Positions 45,529 to 56,453 of a stretch of DNA of 64,000 nt are shown one piece after another. The notes under the pieces were generated by a model. It saw only the letters and a list, made by a program, of their open reading frames with translations, was not told the DNA's origin and made no database searches. The stretch is from Hysterangium stoloniferum (taxonomy: Eukaryota > Basidiomycota > Agaricomycetes > Hysterangiales > Hysterangiaceae). A program made the position numbers and the translations under genes. Numbering within the stretch: the stretch's first letter is position 1; each line of letters opens with the position of its first letter. The stretch is taken from contig WHVD01000023.1 in NCBI GenBank assembly GCA_015178975.1, positions 124,001 to 188,000 on the forward strand, given 5' to 3'.

Positions 45529-46145
45529 CTGCCAAGGAGGGACTAGTCCATTTCCAGCCCTTTATCAAAGGAGAACACATCCTTTTGATCACTGACCATG
45601 TGGCATTACAATGGGCCAGATCTTATGAGAATACCAATCGTCAACTGGCCACATGGGGGGCAGTATATGCTGCATACCCCGGTCTGGAAATCTTACATCG
45701 AGCGGGGCGGGTACACAGCAATGTTGACCCACTGTCTAGACTTCCTTGAGTACCTGACTGTGCTAGTCCCATGAGAGACGACCTCTTACCAATCGTAGCA
45801 GATTCTCACAACCAGAATGACAACAAGACATTATGGGAGAACAAACCAGTGGAAAAGGCCATCTTCCTCACTCACCATGAGTTAGTCGAACCAGTTGGGA
45901 CAATGAAAGAGGTCCCCCAAATGAAATGGGATTTACACAACCTCCCCAGAAATGATGAAATTGACGAGGCGACCTTTAATCTCTCGAACCCCCAATTGCT
46001 CATAGAAATTGATGAGAATTATGTCAAGAAACTTCGTGATGGATATCAGAAAGATCCTGCCTTCAGAAATCATTACACCCCTGATCCCATTTCCCCAAAT
46101 ATGGTAGCTACCCCTCGCACTATTTCATTGGCAAGAATATGCTAT
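45522..46145 (+). pseudogene. Element D RNase H end and linker
   Basis: A frame change from the preceding piece. LLAAKEGLVHFQPFIKGEHI, TDHVALQWARSYENTN and LSRLP are RNase H and its tail. After a TGA the linker continues with LLPIVADSHNQND and DPISPNMVATP. The match to family D pol stops at about 46145, in the codons before the integrase zinc domain. Confidence 0.82.
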
Positions 46146-46773
46146 TATCACTGGAGGCATCCCAAGATTTTTGGAGTTGGAAAACCTTCAGAAAATCTTG
46201 TTATTTGGCCAAATTTTCTAAGTGTTTTGTGAATTGAAAAACTCTTTGAAAATTCTGAGTTTTAGTAGGTTTTTCTGAGGCCAAAAATTGGATCTGAAAA
46301 TTCTAAAAATTTGCATCAGGAAATTATGAGGAAATATTGTTGGAAATAGCCTATTCTTTATGGATTTTCTGAATAAGAAAACTTTTAGAAAACCCTGTAT
46401 TTTGTTAGGATTTTTCCACCTAACAAAATCCTATGAAAACTGTAATAATGTGCCTAGAGAAATCAATTGAAAACCACATATTTCTACTTAATTTTGCCTC
46501 TGAGGGAATTCAGTGAAAACGTTCTCTGCCTGAAAAAATCTTGAGCCAAGACAAAGTTTTTTTAATGTTTTGTCAAGGGGAAAACCATGATGAAATTTAC
46601 AATTTAATTATACATAAAATCATTGAATAATTATATATTTCAACAAAATTTTCCTTGGTCACAAACACTATGGAAATTCAAAAAATCTGTTTGTGAAATC
46701 ATGAAGAAATTGATGATTTTCCATGAGTTTCTTAGAGGTTTTTCAAGGTGAGAAACCCTGAACTGATGGTTTG
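46146..46773. other. AT-rich insert replacing integrase
   Basis: About 630 bp with frequent GAAAA and TTTTC words and no open frame of note. It starts where the integrase should begin and ends at LTR A. It may be an unrecognised non-coding element or filler DNA; no terminal repeats were found. Confidence 0.4.
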
Positions 46774-47496
46774 TGTTACGACTGTGTCGCAACCCTTCGC
46801 ACGCCGATGGTCCCCGATGGAATACCCTCATTATACGTCTTCGACAATACAAGATCTCGGAAGCCATCGGTCCCCCAACGCTGACGTATGCTCTCCGGTC
46901 AATCAAACCCGACTACGCCTTTCTGTCTGGTTATGCTTTGATATGTCCCTTTCATCATGTTGATCCGTCTCATCTTATGTTCCACATATGTCTATCTATA
47001 TTTGTAGTCCTCGAACTATTTCCTTTTATCGTAATTTCCATTCTCGGTTATCATCGGCCTCTGAACTAATCATAAACTTCCTGTTCCTAGTCAAGCTTAT
47101 TGTTAATGCCGTTTTCCGCCCTCCTCCCCATTAGTACTTTCTAGACGCCTGTTACTTGTATATGAACTCGCTGTAATTGTAGTTACTAGGCAATCAGAAT
47201 ATCGACTCAGAATACCCTCATACGTCTGTAGCAGTCTCATACTAGAAGAATCCCCCTTCCGCCTTCGCGTGCGCTCGCCCACTCTCGGCCCCGATCCCTT
47301 GGCCTGACACTTGACTTGTCCTTCGGTTCCAATTGGTATCTCGCCGAAAGGTTCTTCTTAGGATTTAGTCTTCGCCTGTCCGAAATTTAAGGACAACCTA
47401 CGGATATTTGCGAGGGTGCAGCACATAAGCTGAAGCCAAGTCCTCCCGATCGGTCCCCGTCGGCCACCGACATTAGTCAGTTTCTAGTTCTTAACA
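46774..47496 (-). repeat. LTR, family A, reverse orientation, no matching TSD
   Basis: TGTTACGACTG to GTTCTTAACA. Flanks GTTTG and ACCTG do not match, unlike all other family A copies here except where noted. Together with the missing integrase this suggests a deletion or recombination between two insertions. Confidence 0.88.
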
Positions 47497-47571
47497 ACCT
47501 GGTTAAACGGCAATGACCTTCGTAATGTGCCTGCTCTTCTCAGAGCTTACAAAACTATTTACCGAATCTAA
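47497..47571 (+). pseudogene. Element D chromodomain tail (end of pol)
   Basis: Reads WLNGNDLRNVPALLRAYK and then stops, matching the end of element E pol (WLNGANLRNAPVLLRAYK). It shows that D once had an integrase with a chromodomain, now lost. Confidence 0.75.
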
Positions 47572-47683
47572 CAATCATTTCACCTTTTCATGATGACAAC
47601 ACTGTTTATTTACTTTAACTCTACTCCTTACTATTCATCCCCCTTGGCCTTTCACCTCAATAACCGAGTGGAGCTTGAATTTA

Positions 47684-47692
47684 ATATAAAAA
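47684..47692 (+). promoter_or_regulatory. Candidate TATA box of ORF3 in element D
   Basis: AATATAAAAATG lies about 55 bp before the first ATG of ORF3 (47739), after the end of pol. It suggests that ORF3 has its own promoter rather than being part of the polyprotein. Confidence 0.4.
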
Positions 47693-47738
47693 TGTAAAAC
47701 CGCTAAAAGAAAATTTTATCCCCCTATCTCTTCCCTCC

Positions 47739-50270
47739 ATGTCAAGCTCTCAAACTAGTGCACTCTGTCACAGGACCAACAACCCAAACCCAAATTCCCT
47801 AACTTCAAAAGAATACTGCAACACCAACCTATTAATACTTCTACCACATCGTCTCGTACTGCAAACGTCGAGCATGGTATGGGTAATTCTGGGATGCCAT
47901 CATCGATGCACCCCACCTCATAGGACAACATGGCAGGCACCTCCACCAACTCAGGAAGCAGCACTGCTTTCACTCCATATACTCCTTCCCCCAGACCCTG
48001 ACTCCCCAATTTCAAAAGAATACCTTGACCTCAAATGATGGTTTCTCTTCCCCCACCACCTCGAACAGAAATTGTCGAGCGCCTGGGAGAAGCCTCTTCG
48101 TCCATATACCCTACATGGATGGACCCCGTTCCAGAAGCCGCATCCCAGCCTTCTGATACTTTGGGGGCTCCCTCAGGAACGTGGAGCGAAACCCCCACCC
48201 CCCTCGTAATATCCTCCCTTCCACTGAGAAGGAGATCAAGAAGAAATGGCAGTCCAAGGCTTTCTCCACGCAGGTTCAGGAGGAATTGAAAATGCTCAAG
48301 AGGAAGAGGAGAGAGGAGTACTTGGAAGGACAGTGAAAGAGGGGTGCTAGGGATAATGTCTCCTCAAAGCTGACACGGCAGGAATGGAGGAGAATGGAAG
48401 GAAACAGCAACCCTTCAATCATCACTCCCCCCCCGGGCCATAAATGGACGGATTTCGCTGAGACAGATTGCAGTGATGGGGGTACACCATGTGTTCAGAG
48501 CGTAGGACAGAAAAGCAGGAAAGGAAAGGACAGGGTCACCTTCTATGATTGGAACAAAGTACAGAGGATCAAGCTACAAAGCATTGCATTGCGACATGGG
48601 GACGGAGTCACACTACCTCCCAGACCTCAACGAACCTACCGGATGGGACCCATCGACTTCTCATCCGATTCAGAGGATAACCGATCGTGCTACCCCTCCT
48701 ACGACAACAGGTACCTCAGTGCTGATTGCCACAAAGGGTTCTTACTTCTGGACAACATTCACTTCTTCACAAGTGACCCTAATCAATGATGGAAACTGCC
48801 AACTTCCATCAGAGTTTGGAGGGGGTATCGTCCAGCCAATCCTGCGATGCCACCCAGCTCCACTCATCTCCCTCCACCTCTGTCAGTTTCTTCTGCACCC
48901 ACACTGCAACGCTTTACACCCTTTTCAGAGCTGCCGGGAGGTCGTGAACCATCCACCGATCCACCTTCTCTTCCCCATACCATTGCCCCTCCTCCTAGCA
49001 GAATCTTCCCTCATACCACCGCCTTCTCCCGCACCCAAGCCCTCTCCAGCACCGCAGCCAACCCCACCCCTCTGCATGTCCCCTGAACCCCTTGTTGTCA
49101 CCTGCTCTACCCCAGTGCCAATCTTCCCCGTGGTGTTGGACGCTTCCCTGATTCCCCTGCCAGCACGGAGCCCACATCCCATCTCTCCCTGCTCACCTTG
49201 CATTTCTCTGGGGAGCCCCATTCATCAACCCAATACTACATTGATGGATGTCGACCACCCTGTCCAGGACATCCTCGCAGTGCCCTCCTCAGTCATGGAG
49301 GAAGTCCTCGAGGTGCCTCCCCCAGCCATGGGTGTCTTTGAGGAACCCCCCTCTGCCACGGAGGTCTTCAAGGAACCTCCCCCAGCCATGGAAGTCTTTG
49401 AGCAGCCTCCCCCCTTAAGCGAAAAGTGAAGGGGAAGCAGAAGGCTGACGTTCAGGTGGATGGGCCCCTTGACCTTTTCCTGGCTGACCCCATTTGCCGC
49501 CCCCCATCACAGCCACCCTCTCCCCCTCACTCTCGGGACACAGCCGACTCGGCTCATTTCCTACAGGCCAGGTGGATGCGTGTGTCCATCAACTACCCCT
49601 CCAACATTTTCATGGTGGGACGCTTGTTAACGTGCCTGGGACCAACCTTGTGGCACCCCCTTCTTAAAGGACATGTCCAAGGGTATAGTGGATCTCTCAT
49701 GTTGTCGGATCGCATGGGTACCTTTTACATACTTGTGCGTCAATGATCCTAAGGAACAGCTGTGATTAGTGGAGGATATTGAGCGGGTTGAGCTCTCCAT
49801 GTTTCGGTCCCTGCTTGTTGACTCCTCCTGTATCCTTCCTGAGAACATGCTGATCCACTCGGCTGTCGACCTAGTTGACCTGTTGGAGTATCTGTTGTCG
49901 GATTCCGACACCTCGGGAGGACTTCCCTCTGGTGGAGATGCGAGCTGCGCGCCTCTTCTCACTCCTGCCCCACCGTCACTACACCCCGGCCTCCTCTCAT
50001 TGCTCACCTCACTGACACCTCTGCTGACCACATTTGTGCTGTCATTCGCACATGCCAGAAGGCCTATGGCCATTGGGTCTCTTCAATCCAGAAACTGGAT
50101 GGGTTGACATCCGCCAGTGACATTTCAAAATGGGAAGACATTGCCCTCTCCTTTCGTGCCAAGCATCTCGCCTGGGGAAATGCTATCCTACACCTCGGAG
50201 GTTCCTTGCAGGACACATGGGGAGGAGTTCCAAGCATCCTTCGCCACCTTCTTTGACATAGCTCTTCGAC
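47739..50270 (+). pseudogene. Gypsy ORF3, copy in element D
   Basis: An extra gene between pol and the 3' LTR, in sense orientation. Pieces in order: N-terminal KPKFPNFKRI near 47790; SKLTRQEWRRMEG and PPPGHKWTDFAETD at 48360-48470; VTFYDWNKVQRIKLQSIALR and GPIDFSSDSED at 48540-48680; and a Pro-rich stretch of about 250 codons (48840-49420). The helical C-terminal domain is at 49560-50270, with RWMRVSINYPSNIFM, MFRSLLVDSSCILPENM, LVDLLEYL, and at the very end WGNAILHLGGSLQDTWGGVP. No known domain, signal peptide or clear membrane span is seen. The blocks match the copies at 20793, 55589 and 56454. Several frameshifts and stops are present. Confidence 0.72.
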
Positions 50271-50281
50271 CTGGGGGGCAC

Positions 50282-50916
50282 TGTGAGAGGTATGGCGAAA
50301 TATGCTCAGGAAATATAGTCTGGATAAGCCCATACTATATTCCCATTATTATTTCTTCTTTCTCTCTATTCTATTATACACTTATATTAGTTCGATAACC
50401 TATGTATGGGGTACATCGACTCTTGTGGGTGCATACACGCCAGACTCATGTATTCTAGCACCCGTAATTAGAACTCAGACACTTTTTACCCCACAACCAC
50501 AACTTACCCAGACACCCAGTTAGTGTCCCGTAAGTTGTGATTGGGGTATCATCTCGACCATTACAGATGGGCTTCAACCATCCATGCAATCAGAGTTTCG
50601 AACTGTACCAGTCGAAACTCCATCTATATATCAATCCGTGTGGACTACATCCACACTACTCTATCATTTGACTCTCTCGTTACTCTTCTCTACACTCGAG
50701 CAGTCATTTGGAATCACACTTAACAGTCAATTCCCTTTATTCATTTTAGCTCTCTACTTTACTTTAGATAGCTACTTTACTCGATCATATTGAACTAAGT
50801 AGTCAATACCTGTTCAGCCCGTATTAGACTTAGACAGTCAATACATCTACGTGTCGTACCTAAATGGTTGATATTCTTCATATATAGAATAGTTAGAACT
50901 TCCACCACTCTTCACA
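50282..50916 (+). repeat. Element D 3' LTR
   Basis: 635 bp, same ends as the 5' LTR, immediately after the purine tract. Compared with the 5' LTR it has many C/T and G/A differences and few transversions. Confidence 0.95.
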
Positions 50917-52117
50917 CACTTATACCTCATCCCAGAGGGGACTCTGTTGCAACCAGAATTCCCACCGGACTCTGGGCACTAACCTATACGCACCCATGCC
51001 CTATATGCACCAATTGTCAGTTTACCGGAATTCCTGCTGGACTCTGTACATCAGACTTGTTTACGTTCGACTTCATTACATTGTGTTCAGTCACAGGAAT
51101 ACCCACCGGACTCCGTCCCTGTCTATGTCTGACCTCGTCCCACACATCAGTCACTGGACCCTGCTCGGAAAACCTGTCATCCCTCTAACAGAGCCCCATT
51201 CCCGTTTTAGTCAAATGACCTGCTCCATTCTGTCCTGTTCCTAACACCAAATTTGGTGTTTACTATTCCCATTTTATGTTTTGCTAGTTTCGTTTCATTA
51301 TTACTGGATTTGGTATGTCATTCATTCCATGGTCTATATAGTCTGGCAGATGTTGTATATACAATCCAGTCAGAACATTGGCTTAGATTCCCCCCAGTAA
51401 TCTAATACATTTTCCACTCTAAACTCCTATTTAAATCACACCACTCATGCTAGTCGGAGCCCATGGGCTCCAGCGCATCTATCTCTCTTATCTATCTCAA
51501 CTCACAACCTCTCGACCCACGACCTCCAATCTACAAGCCCCCAACCCACGGACCCTGCCTGGACTCCCCGGGATTCCCGTCTGCCTGTCTGAAATTGGAC
51601 AACACGATCTCACGAGAGCACAGCCTATAAGCTGAAGCCAAGTCCTGCCAGATATCCCGTGGGTTTCTCCAGAAACCCGCCATGTACGTACCCTAACAGA
51701 CTCTATCCTAGGATTGAGAGTTCATTTTCGCCAAGTCATATAGGCCTTGTGGAATACAGAGGAGTAAAGCTTGGTTGGGTAGATACTTGTATAACTAAAA
51801 TATCAGCTCCCCTTGTCCCACTTCATAAAGTTAGTAAGAATTTAGAAGAGGTGAGTGATTTGGGGGTATCTAGTTATAAGGCAGGATACTCAATTCTTAA
51901 AGAAAATTCAAAATATCAAGTTATATCAAAAGGTCAACTTTCATATAGGGGAAAGAATTGCATTGTTATAGAAGTCTTAGACAAGAATTCAGAAGTATTG
52001 AAGGTAAAATGTGGAGAATCCTTACAAAAAGTGGTAGAGGATATGAAAGATAAGACTTATATAAGAACTGGTAGAATAGTAAAAAGGCATGGACAGAAAG
52101 ATATACATATAACATGA
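50917..52117 (+). pseudogene. Gene X, fragment 4 (C-terminal part)
   Basis: A 28-bp sliver (50917-50944) lies between element D and LTR C4. The long piece resumes at 51704 and stays open to 52117 (IESSFSPSHIGLVEYRGVKL, GWVDTCITKISAPLVPLHK, VEDMKDKTYIRTGR). One base shift is needed between the sliver and the long piece. After the TGA at 52115 a weaker AT-rich frame follows. Confidence 0.65.
50945..51698 (-). repeat. Solo LTR, family C (C4), TSD GACTC
   Basis: Reverse orientation, TGTTGCAACCAG to TACCCTAACA, flanked by GACTC at 50940-50944 and 51699-51703. It contains the reverse complement of the shared GGACTTGGCTTCAGC block. Confidence 0.92.
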
Positions 52118-52690
52118 AAAAAGTTCAGTCTACTACTTCTGTACCAGAATGGATCTCCTTGAGACCAATATCACTAACCTCAATGAACAACATATAAATA
52201 ATATATGTGAGATAGTAAGTAGTCTTATCATTGTCACTAGATCTCAAAATGAAAAAGATCCTTATAGCAGTTGTAGAACTTAATATCAAACTTGTCAAGA
52301 AAGGTTCTTCAAAACTTAATGAGGAATCTTGTGGTAGTGATGTTATATTCTTCTTCTTAATATTGGAAAAGATCTAGAATATAAATTATTTTCCAAGGTA
52401 AATATAGATGATGAGGTACTGGAGAAATTAGTTGAATATGTAAGAATAACTGAAGATCCCTAAAATATTACTACAATATTTAAAACTATTTCCCCCTAAA
52501 TCCTCTTTTTAAAAGTAATCCAAAAATCCTTTAAAATCCAATAATAAAATTAAAAATTAATAAAGGGAAGTAGTGGTGACATAGGCTTAGAGGCTATGTT
52601 CCCAGTTAATCTTAGTGGATCTCATACATCAGTAATTTACCCAACTTTCAGTTATATTCTCACCATAATTATTCAGTAGGGTAGTAGCTA
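52118..52690 (+). pseudogene. Possible second AT-rich ORF after gene X
   Basis: Broken frames with the same codon style: MDLLETNITNLNEQHINNIC at 52151 and NIGKDLEYKLFSKVNIDDEV near 52365-52460. They may be a C-terminal extension of gene X or a separate small gene of the same source. The rest to 52690 is AT-rich and unassigned. Confidence 0.4.
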
Positions 52691-52754
52691 TTACCATCCA
52701 ACCTTTTTTATTTTCAGGATTTACCAATATCTCTTTCTTAGATCTTCAACAGTA

Positions 52755-53166
52755 TAAAGTGGCACCCAAGAGTATGAAGTGGCACCCAAGAGTATTCATG
52801 AGTTGTGGGAGAGGGTTCAGACAAAGTGGGAGAATATCCCTGTCTCTACTTGTCAGAACTTGATAGAGAGTATTCCTAGAAGGGTTGAGGCTGTTTTGAA
52901 GGTCAATAGAGGCTATACCAAGTACTAGATTGTTTTATTTGAGTTCTTTTTATACCAGGGACAAAACCCTTCCAATGTGATTTTGTAATTATTTTATTTA
53001 TAGTGTGGGAAATACTAATGCTTATGTCATAATATTCTAAGGGCATATAGATAACATATAGACCTAACCAACCACCAAAGTTCAGGTCTGTATCTACAGT
53101 GGTTCTTGAGTTATTCAAGAATCTTTACACAACTAAAAATCATTGGAAGGGTTTTGTCCCTCACTG
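52755..53166 (+). mobile_element. Truncated mariner copy: transposase C-terminus and one TIR
   Basis: Plus-strand coding reads ELWERVQTKWENIPVSTCQN and RRVEAVLK, ending at about 52926. A complete 209-bp-type TIR follows, ending in CACTG with TA at 53167-53168. The orientation is opposite to the larger piece at 53401, which lacks exactly this end. Confidence 0.82.
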
Positions 53167-53400
53167 TATTTAGGCTGCCACTGATTAATATCAAATACTT
53201 AAATTATTTTACCTTGCAGTGAATTGAGTATTTTCACATTTTGATAGAGCACTGGACTCCTTTTTCAGAAGATAGTATTAAAATAAGGCTAATACATCAC
53301 AATTACCATCCAACCTTTTTTATTTTCAGGATTTACCAATATTTCAACTATGGTTCCTAGCTTACTAAACGAAATGTAGTCTCCAACTCACTAATTAGAC

Positions 53401-54605
53401 ATTATACTCTCCCAACCTCCTTTTGAGGTAATACCAGAGGTGTTCAATTGGATTAAGGTCAGCAGACTGAGATGGCCATACCATGACCATAAATCCATTG
53501 TCTTTGAACCAATTAATGGCCTTTGTGCTCTTGTGTTTGGTACATTGTCCTGCTGAAAGACCACATCTTCTGTGTTCTTGCTATAATACTCCACAGTTGC
53601 TTGAAGTTCATCTTCCAAAATGCTACCATAAAGGTCTGCATCCATTCTCCCATTAATTTTGGTGGAATATCCTGGGCCTTCCCACAACATACAGCTCCAC
53701 AACATCAGATTTCCTCCCCCAAACCTGACTGTGCCCTTGACCAGCCTACCACTGAGCCCCTCTCCTGCCCTTTTCCACATCTAATTCCTCCCATATGACC
53801 CAAACAATTGATTTCTGTCTCATCTGACCAAACAACCCTCTTCCAATCATCCACAGTCCAGTCCTTGTGTGCCAGAGTAAAGTCCATCCTTGCCTTCCTA
53901 TCCTCTTATTGAGTAAAGGCCTTTTTCTCTTCACCATAGCCCTCATTTCAGCCTTCTTGAATGCCTTATGAACAGTTCTAACTGAGATAGACTCTCCAGT
54001 CATATCTTGAATGGTTTGGTGACCTCAGTGGCATTTTCAGCCTTTTGAGAAGTGATTTGTTGAATAGAATAATGAATATCTGAGGAGGAAAGCTTGCATA
54101 AACAGCCACCAGATGAGTTGGCAAGTGATGAGCAATGGGTAGAATGAATTCTGGATAGATCCTGGCCAGTGATTTCAGAGATCTGAGGAGCAGACTTGCC
54201 CTTATTGAGAAAAGTGAGAATATGGCTAAGCTGAGGAGGAGTAAGAGCCTTCATGGTGTAGAATGTTGAGCTATGGGGATGTTTTTGGATTGGAAAGTAA
54301 ACAGATGTACATATATATAATTTTCACAGGTCAGATGATTTTTATTTCCACTTATTTGCATATAAACAATATGGTTAATATGTTAATCATGTGACAGGGA
54401 CAAAACCCTTCCAATGCAGTTTAATTAGTATTTTATTTATAGTGTGGGAAATACTGATGCTTATGTAATAATACTTTAAGGGTAAATAGACAACATATAG
54501 ACCTAACCACTCCCCAAATATTAGGTCTGTAGCTACAGTGGTTCTTGAGTTATTAAAAAATCTTTGCACAACTAAAAATCATTGGAAGGGTTTTGTCCCT
54601 CACTG
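53401..54605 (-). mobile_element. Truncated mariner copy: transposase without C-terminus
   Basis: Minus strand from the right TIR (ending CACTG, TA at 54606-54607) through the N-terminal HTH (54254), SISVRTVHKAFKKAEMRA, VVWSDET and a VVFQQDN motif with the second catalytic Asp. It breaks off at about 53401, before the catalytic Glu region. It shares two frameshifts with the full-length copy at 22422. It and the piece at 52755-53166 together make up one element. Confidence 0.82.
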
Positions 54606-54607
54606 TA

Positions 54608-55184
54608 GACTTAGAACCCCTGAAGTCAAGAGTTTACTTGAATATATGCACCCTACTTCGCAAAGAAGGTTTTGAGAGCTGCTTGTGCAAGCTTGTTCTT
54701 TTTCTGTGAAAATATGTACTTAAAATATGAATAACAATTCACTGATTCAGAATCTAGATTCAACTTCGATTCTGCTAGTTTATATATATATTATACTATT
54801 TATCAAACAATAAAAATATTAATAAACAAGTCAAAAGATTAGATATAGAATAAAACACTATTTGGCTAATATATGCTTTATTTACACTAACCTACAGGGT
54901 CTATTGTGATACTAACTTATCAGGATCTTAATGTAGTCTCAAAGATTCTGCAAGAATATTCTCAGTATTTATTTATGCCTAAAACTGGGTAGAAATTAGA
55001 AATGTATGCCTAATCTCAACAATGATAACCAAAATTGTTTATTACTTTAATTTATAACCAACAACTCAACTAGAGGTGGATAAGTAATAAAGGATAGCCA
55101 CTCAACTAAGAGGTGGCAAAGGGAACAGTTGATATGTTTATTTATTTATTATTGATTGATAACCAACAGCTCAACTAGAGGTGG
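54608..55184. other. AT-rich, with a diverged tandem repeat
   Basis: No gene. The phrase CTCAACTAGAGGTGG occurs at about 55065 and 55170, with a variant (CTCAACTAAGAGGTGG) near 55097, suggesting decayed tandem units. Confidence 0.45.
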
Positions 55185-55588
55185 TGTGAAGAGTGGTGGA
55201 AGTTCTGACCATTCTATATACAAAGAAATGAGTAGAATGGGAAGAAGGATGATTCAAGTGGAGGCCTCGACTGTTATAGTTCAAGGTTAGAAGTGTTCGC
55301 TAGCTCAGATAATGCTACCTATATGGTAGCTGACATGTTACCCTGATCACTGCTCACTGTAGACCTAGTTTGTGTCTTACGAGTGGTGGTGCTTGGGTAA
55401 AAGTGTGTCTGAGTTTCATTTGGTGCTGAGTGCACCCACAAGTATACACAAAGCTTCAAACTAATGAAATCATGCAATATTTAAAGAATATAAAGGATAG
55501 AAAAATATGAATAGAATGTGTAAAATATAAATAAAATAAAAGGAGTGTTTTACCACAATAAAAATGTGGTAAAAGCATACTCCTCACA
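55185..55588 (-). repeat. 3' LTR of a gypsy fragment (family F, related to D)
   Basis: 404 bp, starting TGTGAAGAGTGG on the plus strand and ending ACTCCTCACA. It is directly followed by GTGCCCCCCAGG, the complement of the purine tract. Its first 35 bp match the family D end, but the interior differs. Confidence 0.75.
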
Positions 55589-55787
55589 GTGCCCCCCAGG
55601 TGTCTTGTGTGGAGCCCCCCAAAATGCAAGGTGCCAAGACCCCAGTATTCAAAGAGAGGTTGGTGAGTTTAGGGGTGGTGAGGGGAGATATTGATGTGGA
55701 AAGGGGGGAAAATAATGGATCCATTCTTTTCCTTCCAGGACCTAGTCGAGCACTCCTCCAGTCCTTGAACAGCAAATGGACTACTTG
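55589..55787 (-). pseudogene. Gypsy ORF3, C-terminal fragment (family F)
   Basis: The minus-strand frame ends with LAPCILGGSTQDTWGAL, aligned with the WGNAILHLGGSLQDTWGGVP terminus in element D. It is cut at 55788 by the 3' LTR of element E, so E inserted into, or recombined with, this older element. Confidence 0.6.
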
Positions 55788-56428
55788 TGTGAAGAGTCGA
55801 TAGATTCTGACCACTCAATATATGAAGAATAGTGTTTATTCAACTACTATTAGTAAGTATTGACCATTCAGTACAATACAGTAGGTTACTAGACTGATAG
55901 TACTAGTAGAGAGATGCACTACACGTCACAAGAGCAACTGTACAGTTGCTCATGACGACTAGAACAAGAGAATAGAAGAGTTCACCTTTACGGTACAACT
56001 TGTAGCTAGAAGTGAGAGAGATAATCAGTGAAAGACTGAATACCTAGGGTAGAGAGATAGCAGCATGAGTTGACTACAGTGTCGACGAGTGCAAAGACTT
56101 GAGAGTGGGACTCAACCTTTGTGGTTCGAGTCCAAAGACTATTAGTATGCAAGAAAACACTACCTTTATAGGTAGCTGAGATGTTACCCTTCACACCTCT
56201 CGCTATTCGACGTCTGGGTTGTTATGAGGTGGTGTCTGCTGGGTAAAAAGTGTCTTGTCTTCTGGCACCGAGTGTGCCCACAGGTATACACAAAGCTTCG
56301 AACTAAGAAATAAAGGTACACTCGAAAAGTATAAGGAATTAAAGAAAGGAAACAATACTAGATTAATAATGTACTATAATATGTCTAATATTCAACAGCC
56401 TGATCATGATATATGCATACCCTTCACA
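55788..56428 (-). repeat. Element E 3' LTR
   Basis: 641 bp, TGTGAAGAGTCG to CATACCCTTCACA on the plus strand. No second copy is present in the window, so its boundary with the flank (ACTTG) cannot be checked by a duplication. Confidence 0.8.
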
Positions 56429-56453
56429 GTGCCCCCCAGTTCGAAGGGATGTG

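Larger units (their letters stand above)
39575..50916 (+). mobile_element. Full-length Ty3/gypsy element D with ORF3, TSD CACTT
   Basis: LTRs are 39575-40208 (634 bp) and 50282-50916 (635 bp), with perfect CACTT duplications at 39570-39574 and 50917-50921. A purine tract CTGGGGGGCAC lies just before the 3' LTR. Order on the plus strand is Gag, protease, RT, RNase H, (integrase lost), chromodomain tail, ORF3. Nearly all LTR differences are transitions. The integrase has been replaced by about 620 bp of AT-rich DNA and an LTR of family A. Many stops make the element inactive. Confidence 0.93.

Noticed and set aside
46769-47501. Target-site duplication around the LTR at 46774
   Set aside because: GTTTG and ACCTG do not match; reported instead as a recombined copy.
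48847-49429. Pro-rich frame as an independent secreted or cell-wall protein
   Set aside because: It is flanked by conserved ORF3 blocks in the same order as in element E, so it is the Pro-rich middle of ORF3.
47739-50270. ORF3 as a retroviral-type envelope gene
   Set aside because: No signal peptide, no convincing transmembrane span and no glycoprotein-like cysteine pattern in any copy.
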